From Stenotrophomonas rhizophila (lineage in GTDB: Bacteria; Pseudomonadota; Gammaproteobacteria; Xanthomonadales; Xanthomonadaceae): 64,000 bases of DNA. Below the pieces are notes generated by a model, which was given only the letters and a program-made list of their open reading frames with translations, did no database searches and was not told the origin of the DNA. Positions 17,939 to 25,645 of the stretch are shown here, piece after piece; the first letter of the stretch is position 1, and each line of letters opens with the position of its first letter. The position numbers and the translations under genes were made by a program. The stretch lies in contig NZ_RCDC01000004.1 in assembly GCF_003651185.1 (NCBI RefSeq), forward strand, positions 1,908,659 through 1,972,658, written 5' to 3'.

Positions 17939-18424
17939 TCAGCGCCCGCGTCGCCCGAAACGCAGCGCATCCAGCAGCACGAACACCAGCGGCCACAGCG
18001 CCATGCCCAGCAGCGGGGCCCACCAGTACGACCACGGCAGGGTCGGCTCGCCGACCACGATGTGCACCACCGCGCTGACGATGCGGTCGTTGAACAGCAG
18101 GCCACCGATCGCCAGGATCTGCTGGGACATCGGGAAGAAGCGGATCCGCGCGCGGAAGCGCTGCAGGATGAAGGTCAGGATCACCAGCCGCAGCGCCTGC
18201 TCGCCGAGCACGCCGCCGTAGAGCAGATCGGCGATCACGCCGCTGGCGAAGGCGATGCCCAGCCCGACCCGGTCCGGTGTTTCGATCACCCAGTAGGCCA
18301 GCACCAGTGCCAGCCAGTAAGGACGCAGCGGCTGCAGCAGCGCCGGAAGCGGCAACAGGCCCAGCAGCAGCGCCACGACCAGACTCACCGGCAGCACCCA
18401 GGGTTTGTCGCGCAGGCGGCTCAT
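17939..18424 (-). CDS. mreD: rod shape-determining protein MreD
   Basis: Small inner-membrane component of the elongasome, 161 residues with about five hydrophobic segments (for example VLPVSLVVALLLGLLPLPAL and PLLGMALWPLVFVLLDAL) and the MreD-typical GLGIAFASGVIADLLYGGVLG loop. It links MreC to the membrane complex; its exact role is unresolved. The start overlaps the mreC stop by four bases and the stop precedes mrdA directly, so it is translated as part of one tightly packed operon. Confidence 0.93.
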   Translation of the reverse strand: MSRLRDKPWVLPVSLVVALLLGLLPLPALLQPLRPYWLALVLAYWVIETPDRVGLGIAFASGVIADLLYGGVLGEQALRLVILTFILQRFRARIRFFPMSQQILAIGGLLFNDRIVSAVVHIVVGEPTLPWSYWWAPLLGMALWPLVFVLLDALRFGRRGR

Positions 18425-19539
18425 CGTTGTTCCTCCGGCGGCGCGGCGCCGGTTTCAGGCGCGGGCGCAGGCGAGGCTGCGGGGCGACGCGGAGTCACCG
18501 GTACCGGCGCGGATGGACCGGGCCGGTTGGCCTGCGGTGCATTGGCGGGCGCCGTCGCAGGTGCCGTGGAGCCCGGGGATGAACCCGCCGGGGTGGCACT
18601 GGCCGGCGCTGCGGTGCCTGCCGGCGCGCCGGCCTGCAGCGGCAGCGCGGCCGGGCCACCGGCTTCGCCCGCATCACGGCGCAGGTTCGGCGGAATGCGG
18701 ATCGCCTCGCCCGGGCGCAGCAGCAGCACATCGCGGCCACGGTCGAGCTGGGCGGCCGGCTTCAGCACACCGACCAGGAAGGCGTGGGTGTCATCCGGGC
18801 GCAGCGCGGTGATGCTGCCGACCGGGAAGCCGGCCGGGAAGCGCCCGCCCAACCCCGAGGTGACGATCTCATCGCCCACTTCCACCCCGGCACTGAGCGG
18901 AATGTCGCGCAGTTCCAGGGTGTCGCCGCGGCCGTAGACGATCAGGCGCACGCCGTTGCGGGCCACGGTGACGGGCACGGCATGGTCGGGATCGGTGAGC
19001 AGCAGGACGGTCGCGCTGTTGCCGGTGGTGGCGATCACCTGGCCCATCAGGCCACCGGCATCGATCACCGCCTGGCCGACATGCACGCCATCGCGGGTGC
19101 CGGCCGCCAGCACCAGGCGCTGGCGCACCGGGTCCAGGTCGATATCCAGGATCGGCGCGAGCTGCACATCCAGGCCACTGCGCTCGGCCACGTTGAGCAG
19201 TTCGCGCAGCTGGGCGTTGTCCAGCGCGGCGGTCTGCAGCCGGGTCAGGCGCGCATTGGCGATCAGCAACTGGTTGCGCAGCTCGCGGTTCTCGGTGACG
19301 AGCTGGCCGTGGCTGGCCGCGTTGTCCTTGACCTGGGTGCCGAGCCGTCCCGGCAGACCGGCCAATGCCCATACCGGCTGCACCAGCACGTTGGCCTGCG
19401 CGCGCAGGCGCGACAGCCAGCCGGCCTGGTCATCAAGCACGATCAGGGTGATGGCCAACGCCAGGTAAGCGAGCAGGCGCAGCGGACTGGCGGCATCGCC
19501 CTGGCGGGAGGCTACGGGAGGACCGGCGTAAGGCGGCAC
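18421..19539 (-). CDS. mreC: rod shape-determining protein MreC
   Basis: Bitopic inner-membrane protein whose periplasmic coiled coil and double beta-barrel activate PBP2/RodA. I chose the GTG at 19539 (product begins MPPYAGPPVASRQG) because the frame upstream reaches only a TTG and that stretch is not family-like. Residues about 22-38 form the membrane anchor (LLAYLALAITLIVLDD), followed by a coiled coil (ENRELRNQLLIANARLTRLQ) and the beta domains. The last 80 residues are an Ala/Pro/Gly-rich tail absent from E. coli MreC; such tails are common in this family of bacteria. Overlaps mreD by four bases. Confidence 0.9.
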   Translation of the reverse strand: MPPYAGPPVASRQGDAASPLRLLAYLALAITLIVLDDQAGWLSRLRAQANVLVQPVWALAGLPGRLGTQVKDNAASHGQLVTENRELRNQLLIANARLTRLQTAALDNAQLRELLNVAERSGLDVQLAPILDIDLDPVRQRLVLAAGTRDGVHVGQAVIDAGGLMGQVIATTGNSATVLLLTDPDHAVPVTVARNGVRLIVYGRGDTLELRDIPLSAGVEVGDEIVTSGLGGRFPAGFPVGSITALRPDDTHAFLVGVLKPAAQLDRGRDVLLLRPGEAIRIPPNLRRDAGEAGGPAALPLQAGAPAGTAAPASATPAGSSPGSTAPATAPANAPQANRPGPSAPVPVTPRRPAASPAPAPETGAAPPEEQR

Positions 19540-19695
19540 AGGCGTCGACTGGAAATAGTGTGGATGAAGCGCGCGGAACAAGAGCGCAGCGGGAACAGCA
19601 TGCGACAACGCCCCGGCGAGGTGACGCCCGGCAAGCGAAGCTTGCTGGAGGCATCACGCCGCAGAGGCGCGTCTACGATACACGGCCGGTACGGC

Positions 19696-20880
<1,185 letters not shown>

Positions 20881-21017
20881 TCAGGCCAATCCGGACAGCC
20901 CGGGTTCTGGCCCAAAGCCGCCCTACCCGTTAACCTTTGCGCCGCAGGGCGCCGCAGGGCGCCGTTTCGTTGCCCGCCCAACGGGCCTCAAACCCCCTTC
21001 CGCATAGGCCTTACTCG

Positions 21018-21956
21018 ATGTCCGCTTTGATCTGTGGTTCTCTTGCCTTCGACACCATCATGGTGTTCCCGGACCAGTTCAAGAATCACATCCTGCCGGA
21101 CAAGGTGCACATCCTGAATGTGTCGTTCCTGGTGCCGCGCATGCGTCGTGAATTCGGCGGTTGCGCCGGCAACATCGCCTACAACCTGTACCTGCTGGGT
21201 GGCGAGCCGATCCCGATGGGCACGGTGGGTTCGGATTTCGGCCCGTACCGCGAGTACTTCCAGGGCCTGGGCATCGACCTGAGCCGGGTCAAGGTGATCG
21301 ATGAACTGTTCACCCCGCAGGCGTTCATCACCACCGATCACGACAACAACCAGATCACCGCCTTCCACCCGGGCGCGATGATGCGGTCCTACGAGAACCA
21401 CGTGAAAGACGTGCCGGGCGTGACCCTGGGCCTGGTCGGCCCGGATGGGCGCGAGGGCATGATCCAGAACTCGCAGGAATTCTTCGAGGCCGGCGTGCCG
21501 TTCATCTTCGACCCGGGCCAGGCCATGCCGCTGTTCAACGGCCCGGAGCTGCGCACCTTCATCGAGCAGGCCGACTACGTCGTCGTCAACGACTACGAAT
21601 CCAACCTGCTGCAGGAGCGCACCGGCTGGGATGAAAAAGCGATCGTGAGCCGGGTCAAGGCCTACATCACCACCCGTGGCCCCAAGGGCGCGGTCATCCA
21701 CACCCCGGAAAAGACCTATGACATCCCGCCGGCGCACGAGCGCCGCGTGGTCGATCCGACCGGCTGTGGCGATGCGTTCCGCGCCGGCCTGATCTACGGC
21801 ATCGAGAAGGGCTACGACTGGCTGACCATCGGCCGCATGGGCAACCTGATGGGCGCGCTGAAGGTCGAGCACCCGGGCACCCAGAACCAGCGCTTCACGT
21901 TCGATGAGTTCAATGAGCAGTTCAAGCAGCAGTTTGGTTACGCGTTAACCGCGTAA
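21018..21956 (+). CDS. PfkB/ribokinase-family sugar or nucleoside kinase (adenosine kinase-like)
   Basis: A 312-residue cytosolic kinase starting at the ATG at 21018; the longer frame upstream has no family-like sequence. Family signatures are FGGCAGNIAYNLYLLGG (residues 47-63) and the C-terminal VDPTGCGDAFRAGLIYG with the catalytic Asp and anion hole. It lacks the usual GAGD wording and has GCGD instead, as in the adenosine kinase-like branch found in Xanthomonadaceae and mycobacteria. PfkB kinases phosphorylate ribose, fructose-type sugars or nucleosides; adenosine is a guess from this branch. A perfect hairpin overlaps its last codons and stop, and a hairpin-repeat array follows. Confidence 0.8.
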   Translation: MSALICGSLAFDTIMVFPDQFKNHILPDKVHILNVSFLVPRMRREFGGCAGNIAYNLYLLGGEPIPMGTVGSDFGPYREYFQGLGIDLSRVKVIDELFTPQAFITTDHDNNQITAFHPGAMMRSYENHVKDVPGVTLGLVGPDGREGMIQNSQEFFEAGVPFIFDPGQAMPLFNGPELRTFIEQADYVVVNDYESNLLQERTGWDEKAIVSRVKAYITTRGPKGAVIHTPEKTYDIPPAHERRVVDPTGCGDAFRAGLIYGIEKGYDWLTIGRMGNLMGALKVEHPGTQNQRFTFDEFNEQFKQQFGYALTA

Positions 21957-21965
21957 CCAAACTGC
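21929..21965 (+). terminator. perfect 16-bp hairpin across the kinase stop codon
   Basis: The 16 bases at 21929-21944 are the exact reverse complement of 21950-21965 around a five-base loop TTAAC. The stem includes the last four sense codons and TAA of the kinase gene. No T-run follows, so it could be a terminator helped by Rho, a 3'-end protector, or a site that stalls ribosomes or decay enzymes. Confidence 0.65.
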
Positions 21966-22166
21966 CCGCGCATTCCACCTGATCCCCGCGCCTTCGGCGC
22001 GCCCCCTTGAGACGACTGCGCCTGTGGCGCAACCGTCCCGCGCATTCCACCTGATCCCCGCGCCGCTGGCGCGCCCCCTTGAGACGACTGCGCCTGCGGC
22101 GCAACCGTCCCGCGCATCCCACCTCATCCCCGCGCCGTTGGCGCGCCCCCTTGAACACCAAGGGGG
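21965..22166 (+). repeat. 72-bp tandem repeat, 2.6 copies, each with two triloop hairpins
   Basis: Units run 21965-22036, 22037-22108 and 22109-22153 (partial). Units 1 and 2 match at 68 of 72 positions. Each full unit holds two six-bp stem hairpins, CGCGCC-NNN-GGCGCG and TGCGCC-NNN-GGCGCA. All four differences between units 1 and 2 lie in the three-base loops, and unit 3 also has a changed loop (TTC, GCT, GTT). The partial third unit ends in a separate 8-bp hairpin, CCCCCTTG/CAAGGGGG (22146-22166). The array lies between convergent genes and encodes no credible protein. Confidence 0.85.
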
Positions 22167-22198
22167 CTCTCCACCAGACGGGGATCGGGGGGATGAGG

Positions 22199-22221
22199 GT
22201 AGAGCCAGGCCATGCCTGGCT
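22199..22221 (+). repeat. REP/SMAG-like palindromic repeat with GTAG head
   Basis: GTAG followed by AGCCAGGC, triloop CAT and GCCTGGCT. The GTAG head, 8-bp stem and CAT loop match the monomers at 39660-39718. This architecture is that of the SMAG family of REP sequences in Stenotrophomonas. Confidence 0.7.
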
Positions 22222-22273
22222 GCTTTCCGGCTCCATCGCCCGCGGATCATGCGGCAGGCACTTGCCGCTGCAG

Positions 22274-22885
22274 TCAGGCCGAAACCCGGCTCTCTTCCCA
22301 TGTCGCCAGCACCTGCCCGCAATCGGCCAGGTGCCAGCAGGCCATGCCCGGCCAAGGGTTGTCCGGGGTGTTGACCAGCAACGTGCGGGTGCCGGCGGCA
22401 CGGCCGCATTCCAGGTCGAAGCGATGGTCGCCGACCATCACCATCTGGGCGGGAACGGCCTGCCAGCGCGCAACGAAGTACTGCAGCCCGGCCGGTGATG
22501 GCTTGGGCTCGGCTTCGTCACGGCCGATGATGTCATCGGTGGCGAACACCCCCCCGACACCGATCGCCTGCAGGGTCACCTCGGCGAGTTCGCGCGCGTT
22601 GCGGGTCAGGATGCCCAGCCGGCAGCCCGCGGCGTGCAGGGTGCGTACCAGGGCCACCGCGCCGGGGGCGGCCTGTGCCTGCTCGGCCAGCGTACGTTCG
22701 TGTGCGAGCAGCCACGCATGCTTGGCCGCGGCCTCCTCGGCAGGCAGCGCGGCCAGATGGGTGAGGATGTCATCGTCCGGTGGAATCGCGAGGTCACGCT
22801 TGATGCGCTGGAAATCGTGCACCGCCACGGTCAGCGTGCCGTCCAGGTCAAACACCCAGTGACGGATCGCCGGCAGGCCCCTCAC
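22274..22885 (-). CDS. HAD-superfamily phosphatase (Gph-like)
   Basis: A 203-residue hydrolase. The GTG at 22885 overlaps the stop of the upstream lipoprotein gene by four bases (GTGA) and places the first catalytic motif HWVFDLDGTLT at residues 9-19, as usual for HAD enzymes. The nucleophile is the first Asp of DLDGT. Motif II is GILTRN (Thr), motif III the Lys in EPKPSPAGLQY, and motif IV VGDHRFDLECG with the acidic magnesium-binding residues. The cap is a small helical type, as in phosphoglycolate phosphatase and beta-phosphoglucomutase. The substrate cannot be told from sequence. Probably co-translated with the lipoprotein. Confidence 0.85.
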   Translation of the reverse strand: MRGLPAIRHWVFDLDGTLTVAVHDFQRIKRDLAIPPDDDILTHLAALPAEEAAAKHAWLLAHERTLAEQAQAAPGAVALVRTLHAAGCRLGILTRNARELAEVTLQAIGVGGVFATDDIIGRDEAEPKPSPAGLQYFVARWQAVPAQMVMVGDHRFDLECGRAAGTRTLLVNTPDNPWPGMACWHLADCGQVLATWEESRVSA

Positions 22886-23613
22886 TGCCACCACGACGGC
22901 ATGCGGCTGGCATCCACACCACCGGTTTCGAACACGGCCGTGCGCGTGCCACCGGCCTTGACCGGGAACTCGATGCTGATCACCTTGGCCTTGCGCGCCA
23001 GGTTCCACAGCGCTTTCTGGTCGGTGATGAACATCGCGATCGCTTCATCGGTATCCGGGCGCCAGGCGGCCATGGAGACCGGCTTGCCATCGTCGACGGT
23101 CACCTTGACCTGGCACTTCGGGCAGCGGAAATCGCCGGCCTGCAGCACGAGGTACGCATGGCGCTTCCATTCGGGATGATCGCGGAACACCAGCTGCACC
23201 GGCTTGGCACCGCTGCCATCCACGTCCACGCGCTCCTTGCTGTAGATCTGCGCCGAGGACTGGATGCCCTTGGTGCCGACCGGGATCTGGTTGTACTGCC
23301 ACAGGGCCTGCAGACGGCGCGTTTCGCGCGCGGCCTCGGCCTTGGCCTTGACCTCGGCGTAGCCCGGTTCGATCCGGGCGGCGACGTCGGTGTCCTTGTA
23401 CTGGTCCAGCAGCGAGCCACCGTGGATGCGGGCACGTTCCCAATCCTGCGCGGCGACCGCCATGTCGTACTGCTTGGCTACGCCTTCGGCCTTTTCTTCC
23501 TGCTGCGCCTTGGCGGCGGCCGCAGCGGCCTGCTGCGCCTGGCGCTCGGCTTCGGGGTTGCTGCACGCTGCCAGCGCAAAGGCGCAGGCCGCTACCAGGA
23601 TCAGTCGCTTCAT
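22882..23613 (-). CDS. lipoprotein with CPxC pair, unknown function
   Basis: A 243-residue predicted lipoprotein: signal LILVAACAFALAACSN with Cys17 as lipid site. Residues 20-100 are an Ala/Glu/Gln-rich helical, probably coiled-coil region. After that comes a compact domain containing DFRCPKCQVKVTVDDGKP, whose CPKC pair could bind metal or form a disulfide, and a C-terminal beta-rich end (VISIEFPVKAGGTRTAVFETGG). I do not recognise a characterised homologue. It is translationally coupled to the HAD phosphatase gene. Confidence 0.8.
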   Translation of the reverse strand: MKRLILVAACAFALAACSNPEAERQAQQAAAAAAKAQQEEKAEGVAKQYDMAVAAQDWERARIHGGSLLDQYKDTDVAARIEPGYAEVKAKAEAARETRRLQALWQYNQIPVGTKGIQSSAQIYSKERVDVDGSGAKPVQLVFRDHPEWKRHAYLVLQAGDFRCPKCQVKVTVDDGKPVSMAAWRPDTDEAIAMFITDQKALWNLARKAKVISIEFPVKAGGTRTAVFETGGVDASRMPSWWQ

Positions 23614-23707
23614 TGGGTGCTCCGTGTTGGACGATGGCGCGCAAGGCGCCTGCGCCTACTTTATCGCCAAGCGGCGCACGCCGGTGTGGCACCGATGGGC
23701 AGCGATT

Positions 23708-24805
23708 TCACTCCGTGCTCGGCTGTCCTTCGCGCCACCAGTGGGTGGACGGTGCCGGTGCGCGGATATCCAGACGTTCGCCCATGTGCGGCGCGGTCAG
23801 GGGCACGCCCTGTTCCTGCGCCAGCGTGGTGATGCGCTCGAACGGTTCCGTCCATGGGTGCAGGGCCAGATCGAAGGTGCCGTTGTGGATCGGCATCATC
23901 ACCTTGCCGCGCACGTCCAGGTGCGCCTGCAGGCTCTGTTCGGGCTGCATGTGCACGTCCGGCCAATCCTCGCCGTAGGCCCCGGTTTCGATCATGGTCA
24001 GATCGAACGGGCCATAGCGCTCACCGATCCGGGCGAAGCCGTCGAAATAGCCGGTGTCACCGCTGAAGAAAATCCGGGTACGCCCGGTGTCGATCACCCA
24101 CGAGGCCCACAGCGTCCGGTTGCCGTCGGCCAGGGTGCGGCCGGAGAAGTGCTGGGCCGGCGTCGCGACGATCTTCAGGCCTTCCACGCGGGTGTCCTGC
24201 CACCAGTCCAGCTGCACGACCTTCGCCGCCGGCACGCCCCACGCGATCAGGCGGTCGCCCACGCCGAGGGCGGTGACGAAGTGCTGCACCTTGGGCGCCA
24301 GCGCCTGGATCGCGTCGTGATCGAGGTGGTCGTAATGGTCATGCGAGACGATCACGCCGGTGATCGGCGGCAGTTCGTCGATGGTGAGCGGGGGCGCATG
24401 GAAGCGCTTGGGGCCCATGAACGACATCGGCGAGGCACGCTCGGAGAACACCGGGTCGGTCAGCCAGAAGTGGCCGTCCAGCTTCATCAGCATCGTCGAA
24501 TGCCCCAACCGCCACAGGCTGTCGTCCGGTGCCTCGAGCAGGGCTTGGCGGGTCAGCGCCTGCACCGGGATCGGCGCCAGCGGGCTGGCATCGGCCGGCT
24601 TGTTGAACAGGAAACGCCACATCACCCCGACGGTGCGGAAGAAGCCGAGGTCGGTCTTGCCGGTGGGGTTGTGGAAGCGGCCGTCGCCGAATTGCGGCGA
24701 CTGGTCATAGGCGGCCGCCGGGCGGGCACCGCAGGTCAACAGGCCAATGGACATGGCGATCAACACCGTCAGAAGGAGGAGGACACGAGGCAGGCGACGT
24801 TTCAT
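23708..24805 (-). CDS. metallo-beta-lactamase-fold hydrolase, RomA/UlaG/NAPE-PLD type
   Basis: A 365-residue protein with an N-terminal hydrophobic signal or anchor (residues 7-25) and the zinc motif SHDHYDHLDHDAI (HxHxDH) typical of the MBL fold. WRLGHSTMLMKLDG and FWLTDPVFSERASP precede it, and FFSGDTGYFDGFARIGERYG and PIHNGTFDLALHPWTEPFER follow, the pattern of the UlaG-like/NAPE-phospholipase D branch that includes proteins labelled RomA. The cysteine in LLTCGA suggests possible lipidation. The substrate is unknown; phospholipid or lactone-like compounds are possible. It is divergent from a TetR gene across a shared palindromic operator, so expression is almost certainly ligand-induced. 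Confidence 0.85.
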   Translation of the reverse strand: MKRRLPRVLLLLTVLIAMSIGLLTCGARPAAAYDQSPQFGDGRFHNPTGKTDLGFFRTVGVMWRFLFNKPADASPLAPIPVQALTRQALLEAPDDSLWRLGHSTMLMKLDGHFWLTDPVFSERASPMSFMGPKRFHAPPLTIDELPPITGVIVSHDHYDHLDHDAIQALAPKVQHFVTALGVGDRLIAWGVPAAKVVQLDWWQDTRVEGLKIVATPAQHFSGRTLADGNRTLWASWVIDTGRTRIFFSGDTGYFDGFARIGERYGPFDLTMIETGAYGEDWPDVHMQPEQSLQAHLDVRGKVMMPIHNGTFDLALHPWTEPFERITTLAQEQGVPLTAPHMGERLDIRAPAPSTHWWREGQPSTE

Positions 24806-24825
24806 GCGGGGCTTGCCCTGGAAAG

Positions 24826-24875
24826 TACACCGGCGAGTTTACTTGCCTTTTCCGAAAAGTAAACTGAACGGTGTA
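24826..24875. promoter_or_regulatory. inverted-repeat operator of the TetR/MBL divergent pair
   Basis: TACACCGGCGAGTTTACTT (24826-24844) and AAGTAAACTGAACGGTGTA (24857-24875) form a 19-bp inverted repeat with 16 matches and a 12-bp spacer; the inner 9 bp are perfect. It fills the space between the two divergent starts (24805 and 24887). A -10-like TAAAAT at 24874-24879 ends 7 bases before the TetR ATG, so the repressor transcript may be leaderless and self-repressed. Confidence 0.75.
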
Positions 24876-24886
24876 AAATAATCCGC

Positions 24887-25507
24887 ATGACCGCCCCCGA
24901 CCGCCCCAGCCGCCTCACCGACCGTAAACGCGAGGCCATCCTCCGCGCCGCGGTGGCCGAGTTCCGCGAATTCGGTTTCGCCGGCACCAGCATGGATCGC
25001 ATCGCGGCCACGGCCGAGGTGTCCAAGCGCACCGTGTACAACCACTTCGCCAGCAAGGACGAGTTGTTCGCCGCGATCCTGTGGCAGCTGTTCGAAGCCA
25101 GCCAGGCGCTGGATGTCGTGCCGTACGATCCGGCGCAGTCGCTGCGCGAGCAGCTGCTGGTCTTCGCGCAGCGGAAGATGCGCCTGCTCGACGACCCCGG
25201 CTTCATCGATCTCTCCCGGGTCGCGATGGCCGAACTGGTCCATGCCCCCGAGCGCGCGCGCGCGATGATGGACAAGCTGGCCGAGAAGGAAGAAGGCCTG
25301 ACCGGCTGGATCCGCGCGGCCCAGGCCGATGGCCGGCTGCGCACGGACATGCCGCCGGCCGAGGCTGCGCACCAGTTGCAGGCGATGCTCAAGGCCTTTG
25401 CGTTCTGGCCGCAGATCACCTTCGGCCAGCCACCGCTGGCGCCGGCGCAGCAGCAGCAGGTGATGCACGATTGCGTGGACATGTTCCTGGCGGTGCGCGC
25501 GGTGTGA
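24887..25507 (+). CDS. TetR/AcrR-family transcriptional regulator
   Basis: A 206-residue repressor with the classic TetR helix-turn-helix at residues 13-59 (REAILRAAVAEFREFGFAGT, SMDRIAATAEVSKRTVYNHF, ASKDELF). The C-terminal ligand domain (PYDPAQSLREQL, GFIDLSRVAMAEL, LHAMLKAF-like segments) resembles the TetR C-terminal domain type 14 (AefR-like) group. It probably represses itself and the divergent MBL-fold gene through the inverted repeat between them. The inducer is unknown. A strong terminator lies 90 bases downstream. Confidence 0.93.
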   Translation: MTAPDRPSRLTDRKREAILRAAVAEFREFGFAGTSMDRIAATAEVSKRTVYNHFASKDELFAAILWQLFEASQALDVVPYDPAQSLREQLLVFAQRKMRLLDDPGFIDLSRVAMAELVHAPERARAMMDKLAEKEEGLTGWIRAAQADGRLRTDMPPAEAAHQLQAMLKAFAFWPQITFGQPPLAPAQQQQVMHDCVDMFLAVRAV

Positions 25508-25594
25508 CATAGGCTTCCACGCAAAGAAGCATGCCTTATCCAGTCGCGGAGGCTAGTTGGTCGGGCTCGGCTCGCGGTACGCAGGCAGGCATAA

Positions 25595-25622
25595 AAAAAC
25601 GGCGGGTTTCCCCGCCGTTTTT
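25595..25622. terminator. bidirectional rho-independent terminator
   Basis: AAAAACGGCGGG (25595-25606), loop TTTC, CCCGCCGTTTTT (25611-25622), flanked by an A-run on the left and T's on the right. It separates the convergent tetR and M1 peptidase genes. Confidence 0.92.
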
Positions 25623-25645
25623 CGTTCAACCGATGCGTCGGGCGA

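Noticed and set aside
21965..22166. Repeat array as a CRISPR or a repeat protein
   Set aside because: Units are directly adjacent without unique spacers, and frames through them run into stops or have no start. No cas gene is present.
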